A model generated the notes under the pieces. The model was not told where the DNA came from, did no database searches, and saw nothing but the letters and a program-made list of their open reading frames with translations. DNA of 64,000 nucleotides, taken from contig CBDFNJ010000001.1 of the NCBI GenBank assembly GCA_965250115.1, positions 930,001-994,000 on the forward strand. The letters run 5' to 3'. Of this stretch, positions 34,011 through 42,620 are shown one piece after another (position 1 is the stretch's first letter; every line of letters starts with the position of its first letter). The translations under genes and the position numbers were made by a program. The DNA comes from CBDFHB01 sp965250115 (lineage in GTDB: Bacteria; Acidobacteriota; Vicinamibacteria; Marinacidobacterales; SMYC01).

Positions 34011-34970
34011 TCAGACCCGCGCGGCGTCCGCTTCTGGCTTGCTCTTGCGACGTCCGCCCACCGGCTTGTCGCGCAGGGTGCGCCACCAGAGCACGACGGG
34101 CGAGGCGATCGCGATCGAGGAATAGGTGCCGATGATGACGCCGGCGACCAGAACGAAAGCGAATCCCCGGAGCAATTCGCCTCCGAGAACGTAGAGTGGG
34201 ACTACGGCGAGGAACGTCAGGCCAGACGTCAAAACCGTCCGACGCAACGTCTGATTGATCGAAAGATTCATGATCTCGGTCAAGGACTGCCGACGAGCGA
34301 GCCGCCGGTTCTCCCGAACCCGGTCGAAGATGACGATGGTGTCGTTTACGGAGTAGCCCACGAGAGTGAGAAAGCCGGCGATGACGTTGAGGGTGATCTC
34401 GAAATTGAAAATCGAGACCAAGCCCATCGTGAGCAGGACGTCGTGGAGCACTGCGACGGTCGCGCCCACGCCGTAGACGATCTCGAATCGAAATCCGATG
34501 TAGATGAGCATGGCAACGAGGGCGAAGATAGTCGCGTTTCGTGCCTTCTGGCGCAGCTCTTGCCCTACGACCGGACCGACGATCTCCGTGGAGGAGTCGA
34601 CCAGCGCGTTGTCCGGCATGTCGCGGCGCAGCGTCTCCAGGATCGTATTGGCGGCGGCATCGAAATCGCTGGCGTCGTCGCTCCGTCGTTCCACGCGGAT
34701 CATGACCTCGTTGAGCTCCTCGTGGTCGTAACGCTGGATGACGGCGCCGGTGAGTCCCGCCCCCTGTAGCCTGTCACGAATAACGTCGATCGCGGGCGTC
34801 TTCTCGAACTTGGCGTAGACGATGGTCCCTTCCGAAAAATCGATGCCGTAGCGTAGGCCGCCCTTGCGGGCGATATCGAGGCCGCCCACGATCGCAACGA
34901 TCAGGGAGAAGGTGATGAAGTACCGGCGGTACTTGAGCCAGTTGATTTGGGTGTCGCCGATGAAGTCCAT
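34011..34970 (-). CDS. secF: Protein translocase subunit SecF
   Basis: 319 aa, six membrane helices, with the SecF signature GIDFSEGTIV and later SVNDTIVIFDRVRENRR. Works with SecD and YajC to use the proton gradient in late protein export. The C-terminus is basic (GGRRKSKPEAD). It follows secD by 12 bases. Confidence 0.95.
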   Translation of the reverse strand: MDFIGDTQINWLKYRRYFITFSLIVAIVGGLDIARKGGLRYGIDFSEGTIVYAKFEKTPAIDVIRDRLQGAGLTGAVIQRYDHEELNEVMIRVERRSDDASDFDAAANTILETLRRDMPDNALVDSSTEIVGPVVGQELRQKARNATIFALVAMLIYIGFRFEIVYGVGATVAVLHDVLLTMGLVSIFNFEITLNVIAGFLTLVGYSVNDTIVIFDRVRENRRLARRQSLTEIMNLSINQTLRRTVLTSGLTFLAVVPLYVLGGELLRGFAFVLVAGVIIGTYSSIAIASPVVLWWRTLRDKPVGGRRKSKPEADAARV

Positions 34971-34982
34971 TTGGGGTCCGTT

Positions 34983-36536
34983 CTAGATACTCAACGCTTC
35001 GACTTGTCGGCGTCCACCGAGTACGAAATCGAAAATGAAGCGCGAGACGAAAATGGCCGTGAACATGTTCGAGAGCAGTCCGATGCTCAACGTCACCGCG
35101 AATCCTTGAACTGGGCCGGTTCCGAACTGGAAGAGAATCGCGGCCGCGACGAGGCTCGTCACGTTGGCGTCGAAGATCGTCCAGAAAACTTTGCCGAATC
35201 CAGCCGAGATCGCCGTGCGCGGCGTCTTGCCGCTGCGCATCTCTTCTTTGATGCGCTCGAAAATGAGCACGTTGGCATCCACGCCCATTCCGATGGTGAG
35301 AATGACTCCCGCGATTCCGGGAAGAGTCAGGGTGGCGGCGAAGTAGGCTAGCGCGCCGAGGAGAATCAGAAGGTTGAGCGTGAGGGCGGTCACCGCGTTC
35401 ACGCCCGAGAGCCGGTAGTAGAACAGAATGAAGAGCACCACCGCCGCGAGGCCCACGAGGGAGGCCGTGACTCCGCTTCGAATCGAGTCCGCCCCGAGGC
35501 TAGGTCCCACGGTCCGCTCTTCCTGGTACTCGAGCGAAGCGGGCAGAGCGCCCGAGCGCAACTTCAAGGCGAGGTCTTGAGCTTCCTCGATGCTGAAATT
35601 GCCCGTGATCTGCCCCTGGTCGTAAATCGCGCCCTGAATGACGGGCGCGGACTGGACTTCGCTGTCCAGAATGATCGCGAGTTGCCGACCGATGTTGTCG
35701 CGCGTGATCCGCTGAAATCGGCTCGCCGCCTCGGGCTTCAGCGTGAAAGAGACGTTCGGCGTGTTGTTGTCGTAGTCCAGCCCGCGCCGGGCATTTTTTA
35801 GATCGCGCCCCGTCACGACGGCTACGCTCTCCACGAGGTAGTAGACTTTGTCCACGCCGCCCGCGTCGGCGACGCCGGAAACGATCTCGGTGTTGGATGG
35901 CTGAGCGCTGCCGCCGAGGAGCTGATCCTCCGACAGGCCCGGCCCGGCCGTCACCAACTTCAGGTCGAGCTTGGCGGTGGACCGGATAATGTCCTTTGCC
36001 CGGGCGACATCTTCGAAGCCCGGAAGCTGCACGAGAATCTGATCGCCCTGGTCGCCGTGGGGTGCGATGATGGGCTCAGCCACACCGAGCGCGTCTACCC
36101 GACGCCTGATAGTCTCGATGGCTTGTGCAACGGTCTCCTCGCGAAGGACGGCCCGATCCGAATCGCGAAGGCGAAGCTCCCACTGCCCGGAGTTGAGCCC
36201 GCGCGTCTCCCAAGTGGGGAAGTTGTTTTGCACGATAGTAGTAAAAGCGGAATCTTTATTAATGTCGAGACCCGACACCAGGAGCTGTCCTGGCTCCTGC
36301 TTTTCGACGTTCTCGAAAGCGATGCTGTCGTCGTCCAGAAGCTGGGCAAGGACTCCGGAGGCCTCGTCGGTGACGGCGTTGAGGGCGTCAACGGTGTGCG
36401 CCTTCATGATGAGGTGGATGCCGCCCTTCAAATCGAGGCCGAGCTTGATCTTCTCTTCGACCGGGTAAAAAGCCCAGACCGACGAAACGACCACGACCGC
36501 CGTCAACACAGCCTTCCAACGCAAGTTCTTCTTCAT
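34983..36536 (-). CDS. secD: Protein translocase subunit SecD
   Basis: 517 aa: N-terminal helix, LGLDLKGGIHL (D-x-KGG signature), a periplasmic P1 region, and five C-terminal helices with GMGVDANVLIFERIKEE. GGAGATTCC precedes the ATG. Part of tgt-yajC-secD-secF, the usual gene order. Confidence 0.95.
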   Translation of the reverse strand: MKKNLRWKAVLTAVVVVSSVWAFYPVEEKIKLGLDLKGGIHLIMKAHTVDALNAVTDEASGVLAQLLDDDSIAFENVEKQEPGQLLVSGLDINKDSAFTTIVQNNFPTWETRGLNSGQWELRLRDSDRAVLREETVAQAIETIRRRVDALGVAEPIIAPHGDQGDQILVQLPGFEDVARAKDIIRSTAKLDLKLVTAGPGLSEDQLLGGSAQPSNTEIVSGVADAGGVDKVYYLVESVAVVTGRDLKNARRGLDYDNNTPNVSFTLKPEAASRFQRITRDNIGRQLAIILDSEVQSAPVIQGAIYDQGQITGNFSIEEAQDLALKLRSGALPASLEYQEERTVGPSLGADSIRSGVTASLVGLAAVVLFILFYYRLSGVNAVTALTLNLLILLGALAYFAATLTLPGIAGVILTIGMGVDANVLIFERIKEEMRSGKTPRTAISAGFGKVFWTIFDANVTSLVAAAILFQFGTGPVQGFAVTLSIGLLSNMFTAIFVSRFIFDFVLGGRRQVEALSI

Positions 36537-36573
36537 GGAATCTCCAAAAACCGAATTTCAGTTCTGTAAGCCG

Positions 36574-36906
36574 TCAGGAGTGTTTCGATGACTCCTCGAC
36601 CACCTGCGCGATAGCCGATTTAGCCACCTGGATTTTGACGTGTTCGGCGATCCGGAGCTGAACGAGGTCGTCGCTCACTCCAACGACGGTGCCATAGAGG
36701 CCTCCACTGGTTACGATGCGGTCGCCGTTCTTGAGCGAGCCCAGCATCGTCTCCGTGGCCTGCTGCTTCTTCCGCATGGGGCGCAGCACGATGAGGTAGA
36801 ACACCCCGAAAATGACGAACATGAGAACGAGCTGGCTGCTGAAAATGGAATTTTGGCCTTGCCACGGCACGAACCACGCGGTGAGCATCTTGCAATCATA
36901 ATTCAC
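36574..36906 (-). CDS. yajC: Sec translocon accessory protein YajC
   Basis: 110 aa with a single membrane helix (LVLMFVIFGVFYLIVLRPMRKKQQ) and the conserved LKNGDRIVTSGGLYGTV. Associates with SecDF. Start uncertain between GTG 36906 and ATG 36888. Confidence 0.93.
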   Translation of the reverse strand: MNYDCKMLTAWFVPWQGQNSIFSSQLVLMFVIFGVFYLIVLRPMRKKQQATETMLGSLKNGDRIVTSGGLYGTVVGVSDDLVQLRIAEHVKIQVAKSAIAQVVEESSKHS

Positions 36907-36919
36907 GGGCTATTGCCCT

Positions 36920-38029
36920 TCAAGCCGAAGAGTTATAGAGCCGATCGGAGAGCTCGGCCCTGAGGGCCGGGAATCGGTCTTCCTCGATAGCGCTTCGCAA
37001 TCTACGCATCAAATCGAGATAGAACTCGAGATTGTGGATAGTGTTCAGGGTCTTGGCAGTCATCTCCCTCGCCACGAAAAGGTGCCGGAGGTAGGCACGA
37101 GAGAAGTTGGCGCAGGTGTAACATTCGCACTCGGGATCCAGCGGGTTGGGGTCGTCTGCGTAGCGGCGATTCTTGATGGCGATCCTGCCTTGGCTCGTGA
37201 ACAGGGTACCGTTACGCGCGTTTCGCGTCGGGAGCACGCAGTCGAACATGTCGACACCACCCGCGACGGATTCCACGATGTCCAGAGGCGTGCCGACCCC
37301 CATCAAGTAGCGTGGCTTGTTGGCCGGCAGTTCCTCGGTCGAGACCTCCGTCATCCTTCGCATGAGATCTTTAGGTTCGCCCACAGCGAGACCTCCGATC
37401 CCGTAACCATCGAAGCTCATCTCGACGAGCGCCTGAGCGTTCTCGCGGCGAAGCGACTCGAGGACGCCACCCTGGACGATGCCGAAGACAGCTTGATTTT
37501 CGCTGCGACGTGCCGCGAGCGAACGGCGGGCCCAGTCGAGGGTGCGGGTGGCCGCCCGCTCGACCTCCACTCGCTCGGACGGGTAGAGCACGCACTCATC
37601 GAGCACCATCGCGATGTCGGAGCCGAGCCTCTCTTGGACCTCCATCGCTTTCTCGGGAGTCAAGAGGTGAGGGCTTCCATCCAAATGCGATCGAAACGTC
37701 ACGCCCTCGTCGCCGATTCGACGGAGCGCCGCAAGACTTGCGACCTGGAAACCGCCACTGTCCGTAAGGATCGGCTGGGTCCAAGCCATGAGCTTGTGAA
37801 GCCCACCGAGAGAAGCCACTCGCTCCGCACCGGGACGCAGCATGAGATGGTAGGTGTTCGACAGCAGAATCTGTGCGCCCGTATCCAAGACCTGTTGTTG
37901 CGTGAGGGACTTCACCGTTCCTTGCGTAGCGACAGGAATGAAGGCGGGGGTCGAGATCGAGCCATGGGGTGTATCGAGGGATCCCAGTCGCGCGCCGCCG
38001 GAGACACCCTTCAGATGGAAATCGAACAT
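36920..38029 (-). CDS. tgt: Queuine tRNA-ribosyltransferase
   Basis: 369-aa TGT, which exchanges guanine for preQ1 at the wobble position of GUN-anticodon tRNAs. The general Asp lies in ILTDSGGFQVASL, the nucleophile Asp in GGVDMFDCVLPTRNARNG, and zinc ligands in CECYTC...H. The full length and all motifs are present. AGAGGGAAC precedes the ATG. First gene of the yajC-secD-secF transcript. Confidence 0.95.
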   Translation of the reverse strand: MFDFHLKGVSGGARLGSLDTPHGSISTPAFIPVATQGTVKSLTQQQVLDTGAQILLSNTYHLMLRPGAERVASLGGLHKLMAWTQPILTDSGGFQVASLAALRRIGDEGVTFRSHLDGSPHLLTPEKAMEVQERLGSDIAMVLDECVLYPSERVEVERAATRTLDWARRSLAARRSENQAVFGIVQGGVLESLRRENAQALVEMSFDGYGIGGLAVGEPKDLMRRMTEVSTEELPANKPRYLMGVGTPLDIVESVAGGVDMFDCVLPTRNARNGTLFTSQGRIAIKNRRYADDPNPLDPECECYTCANFSRAYLRHLFVAREMTAKTLNTIHNLEFYLDLMRRLRSAIEEDRFPALRAELSDRLYNSSA

Positions 38030-38188
38030 CTAGTTTGTTCCCTCTTTCGACTTTCTCTTTTTAATCGATATAAAAAAGGATGTGCGAGGATCGCCTTGTT
38101 TGAAAAGGGTTTTCTTCGAAACGGTCAACTCGCTCCGGCTAAGACGTTCAAACCAAAGCATAAAGCTCTAGGGCACAGGACAAAAGGC

Positions 38189-38217
38189 TTGACAGTGCCA
38201 CATCCCTCTCTTATCCT
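38189..38217 (+). promoter_or_regulatory. Strong sigma-70 promoter of Lys-rich gene
   Basis: TTGACA (38189-38194), 17-base spacer, TATCCT (38212-38217). The leader to the ATG at 38437 would be about 210 bases. No known riboswitch was recognised in it. Confidence 0.7.
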
Positions 38218-38436
38218 ACATCTAGTATGTCAACTCCGGACTCCAACGAGGTCTAGTCGTTTGGCAACTTGAAGCTCCAGACAGCTCGTCGGGCGTCTGT
38301 CCCGGTGAATGTGTTTCGGGGTTCTTGGAGTTGGCGAGCGGAAGGCCGAGACGTGACGAGCGATTCCGAATTCACGGGTCGTGAGGACGAGCTCGGCTAC
38401 CTCCGCTCTACCCCAAAGTGAGAGGAGGCGAAAATC

Positions 38437-38523
38437 ATGGCTAAGAAAAGGAAGAAGAGCGCGACTGCCAAGAAGGCAACCAAGAAGAAGAAGAAGGCTG
38501 CCAAAAAAGCTAAGAAGAAGTAG
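38437..38523 (+). CDS. 28-residue lysine-rich protein
   Basis: A very small gene: MAKKRKKSATAKK, then Lys/Ala repeats; 16 of 28 residues are Lys, plus one Arg, with only A, S, T and M otherwise. AGAGGAGG ends 8 bases before the ATG; a consensus promoter lies upstream and a classic terminator follows, so it is a complete transcription unit. The composition resembles the AKKA tails of histone H1-like and HU-like nucleoid proteins, so binding to DNA, RNA or other polyanions is likely (inference). Not a fragment of a larger gene: a stop precedes it in frame and no similar frame adjoins. Confidence 0.72.
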   Translation: MAKKRKKSATAKKATKKKKKAAKKAKKK

Positions 38524-38548
38524 CGACTTCCTCAGGGGTACCGAGAGC

Positions 38549-38577
38549 GGGGGTGAGATATTCACCCCCCTTTTTTT
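38549..38577 (+). terminator. Rho-independent terminator
   Basis: 8-bp stem (GGGGGTGA, 38549-38556, with 38562-38569), 5-base loop, then C and seven T. Ends the Lys-rich gene transcript. Confidence 0.92.
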
Positions 38578-38594
38578 GGGGGGTTTTGTACCTT

Positions 38595-39431
38595 TCACAG
38601 CAAGTAGCGTTCGATCGCTTCGGCGACACCCGACTTGTCGTTGGTACCCGTTTCCGCGAACCCGCGGCGGCGCAGCTCTTCTGAGGCGTTGCTCATCAGG
38701 ACGCCGAGACCCGCCGACTCGAGCATATCCAGATCGTTCCAGTTGTCCCCGATCGCCATGGTCTCCTCGATGGCGAGACCGAGCTTCCCGCTCAAGAACG
38801 CGAGAGCGCTCGACTTCGTTGCATCTTTGGCGAGAACGTCGAGCAGGGCGAAGTCTTCATCGGGATATTCCGTGCGAGCCAGGTTCACTCGTTGGCGCTC
38901 CGCTTCGAGTTTCCTTCCAAGCTCCGTCTCGAGCTTGCGGATTCCATCGACGGTTCCGGTGAATCCAACTTGCACCGGGTCGCGCTGAAGGAGTACTTCG
39001 GCGACCCACGATGGCGGGGGTGACGCCTTGTTCAAGTAACGGTGCACTTGCGGGATGGAGCGAGCCCGCTCGCTCAGAAAAATGTAGCCTTCGGCTTCGG
39101 GGCCGTCGTGGACGAGAGGTTCCATATTGACGCTCTTGGCAACGCCCAGCACGAAAGTCGCAACCCGGATGGACAAGAGCCGTCGGCGCAGGATCGGCCC
39201 GTCGGGGCCCTGGCCTATGATCGCGCCGCTATTGGCCACGGCGAAGAGGTCGTCGCCCAGGAGTTCGACATAGGGACGTGCCGCGGGAAAGCGACGTCCG
39301 GTTACTATGGCGACTTCGATGCCCGCGGCGCGCGTCTTCGCGATCGCCCGTCGATCCGTTGCCGATATTTCGCGCGCCGAGCTCAGGAGGGTGCCGTCGA
39401 GATCGATGGCCAGCAGTCGAAATCGGGGCAA
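38595..39431 (-). CDS. HAD-superfamily Cof-type phosphatase
   Basis: 278 aa: motif I LAIDLDGTLL (nucleophile Asp), motif II IVTGRRF, Lys of motif III in KDATKSSALAFL, motif IV AIGDNWNDLDML, and a Cof-type C2 cap. It dephosphorylates small sugar or cofactor phosphates; substrate unknown. The TTG start is set by similarity of the first residues. It follows the HEAT/cyclophilin gene by 2 bases on the same strand, so it is probably cotranscribed. Confidence 0.88.
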   Translation of the reverse strand: MPRFRLLAIDLDGTLLSSAREISATDRRAIAKTRAAGIEVAIVTGRRFPAARPYVELLGDDLFAVANSGAIIGQGPDGPILRRRLLSIRVATFVLGVAKSVNMEPLVHDGPEAEGYIFLSERARSIPQVHRYLNKASPPPSWVAEVLLQRDPVQVGFTGTVDGIRKLETELGRKLEAERQRVNLARTEYPDEDFALLDVLAKDATKSSALAFLSGKLGLAIEETMAIGDNWNDLDMLESAGLGVLMSNASEELRRRGFAETGTNDKSGVAEAIERYLL

Positions 39432-39433
39432 AG

Positions 39434-41467
39434 TCAGGGGCCGGTATAGGGAGACTTGACGCCGTCCCAGATGATCACTTCCTCGATGACATCGCCTGGC
39501 TCGATGCTATCGATGACCTCCATGCCACGCATCACCTGGCCAAAGACCGTGAAATGGCCGTCGAGCTCCGGCGCGGGAAGATGGGTAACGAAGAACTGGC
39601 TTCCGGCAGTATCGGCCCCGTGATCGGCCATCGCGACAGTTCCCCTCAGAAACGGCCGCTCGTTGATCTCTGACCGAATGGCGTAACCGGGTCCCCCGTT
39701 TCCGTCGCCTCTCGGATCGCCTCCTCGAACGAATCCATTGGGAACGACGCTGTGGAACGCTACGCCTTTGTAAAACCCATCGCGCGCGAGCGCGATGAAG
39801 TTGGCAACGGTCAGTGGAGCGTCGGCGACGAAGAGCTCGAGCTCGACACTACCTTTGCTCGTGCGAAGGAACGCCTGGGGCGTATAGGTCGGGCTCGCAT
39901 GGGCCACGAAGGTTTGAACGCCGTGCTCGCTCGGCCGCGCTCGGACTGGGTCGACCACCGGGACACCGGCGCGGGTCAGGACGACCCTCGCTTGGCGTCG
40001 AACGAGCCATTCCGCGTCGTCGAGCGCTCGCTCGGCTACAGGCACTGCCGCCATGAGGTCGAGGCTCGCGAGAGCGTTCAGAAGAGAGGGACGGATCCGC
40101 GGGTCGTCGTCTTCTGCGACGAGGAAGGCTTGCTCGATCGGCGCGGCGGCCTCGGCGGCTTTCAGGTGCGCGAGACTCTCGGCCGCGGCGACACGCGCGT
40201 AAGGATCGTCGTCCTTCAGGTACTGGATAGCGAAGCGTGACGCGACCTCGGGAGCAACGCGCGACATCGCATGCAAAACGCTCGCACGTACCCGCGGGTC
40301 CGAATCGTCGAGCATCGATCGCAGGAGCGTCGTCGAGCGCTCACCCGTGGTGCGACCCAAAAGCTCCGCGAGCGTTTGGCGTAGGCGCCAGTCGCGGTCG
40401 GTGCCCAGCCCCGACAAGAGGAACCAGAAGGTATCGGGATCCTGATTGGCGAGTGCCGCCAAGGCAAGGCGACGAAACCAACCATTCTCGCTGCCCAGCT
40501 CGTCGATGAGCGGATCGACGGCCGCCCGATCCTTCAGTCTGCCAAGCGCCTTCAAGACTTCCGCTCGTACGTAGGCGGTGTCCCCCGAAAGCCGTTTCAG
40601 CAAGTCGGGTACGAGCTCGTCGAGGCTGAGTTTCGCCGAAGCGCGAATGGCCTCGATGCGCACCTTTTCGTTCGGGTCGTAAACGAGCAGGCGAACGTAG
40701 TCCTTTGCTCGGTCGGGCCCGAGAGAGGCGAGTCCTCGCGCTCCGTACAGACGTAGCGTCGGGTCGGGCGAGCCCGCGTAATAGAGAAAGACGGATTGGA
40801 GCTCGTCGCCTCGAAGCTCTGCCGCGGCCCACGCCGCCGGCCACCATACGAAGCGCGGGGTGCCGCCCTCCGTGGCGATGAGATTCCAGGACCACCGAAG
40901 GCTCCCAAGCCTCGCGAGGGCGATCAGGCCGAGCCGCACGTCGAAGCGAGGAGGACGAAGAGAGGAGTCGTCGAGAGCTTCTGCCCAATTGTAGGGTTCC
41001 GAGCCCGCGGGAATCGATTTTGCGAGAGAGGCCGCGATAATCTCCGCGGAGCCTTCACCTCCCTTGCGGCTGAGCGCCTCGAGGGCTCGAGCGCGCACGA
41101 TCTCGTTCTCGTCGTCGAGGGCTCCGACGAGCCGGTCCCTCACGTTATCACCAATCGGCCCTTCGAGGAGCCCGATCGAGAAGGCCGCCATCGAGCGGAC
41201 GTAGGGCGTCTCGTCTTCCAGGAGTTTGGAGAGGCGAAACGCCGCGGCGTTGTCACCGATACGGCCAAGCACGAGAGCAGCACGACCGCGAAGCCGGCCC
41301 GCCGGGTCACTCAGCCGCCCGTAGACCTCGCCGTCGCCGAGTGAGCGCTCGTCCTCGAGCTTGAGGAGACGTCCGAGCTTATCGTCGAGAGTCGGTTCGA
41401 CCGCCACCGGGGTGGATGCGCAGGCCGAGGCGAGGAGCGCGAAAACGAGGGGCGGAATCAGACGCAT
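39434..41467 (-). CDS. HEAT-repeat lipoprotein with C-terminal cyclophilin domain
   Basis: 677 aa. Lipobox LLASAC (Cys16), then about a dozen HEAT/PBS-lyase-like helical repeats (residues ~50-500; e.g. GRAALVLGRIGDNAAAFRL, DPRVRASVLHAMSRVAPEV), then a peptidyl-prolyl isomerase domain (~520-675) with VAFHSVVPNGFVRGGDPRGDG, SQFFVTHLPAPELDGHFTVFG. The Arg of FHxxxPxFxxxxGD is displaced (FHSVVPNGFVRGGD keeps Arg near it). Probably an envelope-anchored folding factor whose HEAT arch binds clients. Transcribed from a TATAAT box 6 bases upstream of the ATG. Confidence 0.88.
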   Translation of the reverse strand: MRLIPPLVFALLASACASTPVAVEPTLDDKLGRLLKLEDERSLGDGEVYGRLSDPAGRLRGRAALVLGRIGDNAAAFRLSKLLEDETPYVRSMAAFSIGLLEGPIGDNVRDRLVGALDDENEIVRARALEALSRKGGEGSAEIIAASLAKSIPAGSEPYNWAEALDDSSLRPPRFDVRLGLIALARLGSLRWSWNLIATEGGTPRFVWWPAAWAAAELRGDELQSVFLYYAGSPDPTLRLYGARGLASLGPDRAKDYVRLLVYDPNEKVRIEAIRASAKLSLDELVPDLLKRLSGDTAYVRAEVLKALGRLKDRAAVDPLIDELGSENGWFRRLALAALANQDPDTFWFLLSGLGTDRDWRLRQTLAELLGRTTGERSTTLLRSMLDDSDPRVRASVLHAMSRVAPEVASRFAIQYLKDDDPYARVAAAESLAHLKAAEAAAPIEQAFLVAEDDDPRIRPSLLNALASLDLMAAVPVAERALDDAEWLVRRQARVVLTRAGVPVVDPVRARPSEHGVQTFVAHASPTYTPQAFLRTSKGSVELELFVADAPLTVANFIALARDGFYKGVAFHSVVPNGFVRGGDPRGDGNGGPGYAIRSEINERPFLRGTVAMADHGADTAGSQFFVTHLPAPELDGHFTVFGQVMRGMEVIDSIEPGDVIEEVIIWDGVKSPYTGP

Positions 41468-41473
41468 GGGGCA

Positions 41474-41479
41474 ATTATA
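41474..41479 (-). promoter_or_regulatory. Putative -10 box (leaderless) of HEAT/cyclophilin gene
   Basis: Minus-strand TATAAT ends 6 bases before ATG 41467; there is no Shine-Dalgarno site. Confidence 0.5.
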
Positions 41480-41494
41480 GCTACCCTTTTATCG

Positions 41495-42604
41495 CTAACG
41501 TTCGAAAATCCGGTGCGAGACGCGGTGCTTCTCCACCCGAGAAAGCTGGACGGAGTAGCCGATGCCCGGGCCCTCGGGCACCTGAATCGTGCCGTCCTTT
41601 CGCACTTCGACCGGAGGCTCGATGAGCTCATCGACGAAATAGCGTTTCGAATCGGCGACGTCGCCGGGAAGCGTGAAGTTGGCCAGCGTTGAGAGGTGGA
41701 CGTTGTGAGCTCTGCCCACACCGCTCTCCAACATTCCGCCACACCAGACGGGAATACCCTTCTCGCCCGCGAGCTTTTGAATACTGCGGGCGCTCGCGTG
41801 GCCACCGACGCGGCCCGCCTTGATATTGATGATCTTGGTCGCTCCCATCTCGATCGCGCGCCTTGCGTCGTCGAGAGAGTGGATCGATTCGTCGAGGCAG
41901 ATCGGGGTCGCGATTTGCTTTTGCAGAGCCGCATGGTCCCACATGTCCTGGTGGTAGAGCGGCTGTTCGATCATCATGAGATTGAAAGGGTCCATTTTCT
42001 TGAATAGCTCGGCGTCGTCGAGTGTATAGGCGCTATTGGCGTCGACCATCAGAGGTGTGTCGGGGAAACGCTCGCGAACCCGCCGGACGATATCCAGGTC
42101 CCATCCGGGCTTGATCTTCATCTTGATGCGCCGGTAGCCATCGGCGAGCTCCGTCTCGATCCTCTCCAAGAGCTGCTCCACGCTGTCCTGAATGCCTATG
42201 GATACGCCGGAGGCGATCTCCTTCAGTTCGCCGCCGAGAGTCTTGCTGAGCGACTCGTTGCGGGAGCGCGCGATGGCCTCCCACACGCCCATCTCCACGG
42301 CGGCCTTGGCCATGTAGTGGCCTCGCACCTGGGCGAGCGAGGGCAGGACGTCCTCGGGCTTTTCGTACTCGCGCGCGAGCACCGCGGGGGCGATGAAGTC
42401 CTCGATGATGTGTAGGGCCGTCTTGACGGTCTCGGAGGAATAGCAGGGGGTTTCGTCCGCGACGCACTCACTCCATCCCGTCATACCATCGACCGTGACT
42501 TGGAGCAGCAGGAAGCGCTGGTAGGCGATCCGAGCGAAGCTGGTCTCGAAAAATTGCTTGAGATTGAGTTTGACCTCGTGAATTTCGATCGAATCGATCT
42601 TCAT
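41495..42604 (-). CDS. menC: o-Succinylbenzoate synthase / N-succinylamino acid racemase family enolase
   Basis: 369-aa muconate-lactonising subgroup enolase: KMKIKPGWD (catalytic Lys pair), LMVDANSAYTL (metal Asp), MIEQPL (metal Glu), ICLDESI (metal Asp) and IINIKAGRVGG (second catalytic Lys). Proteins this close to the NSAR/OSBS group can make o-succinylbenzoate for menaquinone or racemise N-succinyl amino acids; sequence alone cannot choose. No other men gene is in the window, but a GNAT of the type that often neighbours this family starts at 63211. It follows rseP by 16 bases. Confidence 0.88.
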   Translation of the reverse strand: MKIDSIEIHEVKLNLKQFFETSFARIAYQRFLLLQVTVDGMTGWSECVADETPCYSSETVKTALHIIEDFIAPAVLAREYEKPEDVLPSLAQVRGHYMAKAAVEMGVWEAIARSRNESLSKTLGGELKEIASGVSIGIQDSVEQLLERIETELADGYRRIKMKIKPGWDLDIVRRVRERFPDTPLMVDANSAYTLDDAELFKKMDPFNLMMIEQPLYHQDMWDHAALQKQIATPICLDESIHSLDDARRAIEMGATKIINIKAGRVGGHASARSIQKLAGEKGIPVWCGGMLESGVGRAHNVHLSTLANFTLPGDVADSKRYFVDELIEPPVEVRKDGTIQVPEGPGIGYSVQLSRVEKHRVSHRIFER

Positions 42605-42620
42605 CGGCGGTTCTAGGCAG

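Noticed and set aside
34008..34020. Short CGGGTCAGACCCG palindrome at the secF stop
   Set aside because: Only 6 bp per arm and partly coding; not convincing as a terminator or a copy of the 7.5-kb element.
37034..38272. 412-codon plus-strand frame over tgt
   Set aside because: tgt is certain; the frame is low in hydrophobic core patterns and extends through the Lys-rich gene promoter.
38218..38436. Structured RNA such as tmRNA, SRP RNA or RNase P RNA in the long leader
   Set aside because: None of the conserved sequence blocks of those RNAs was found.
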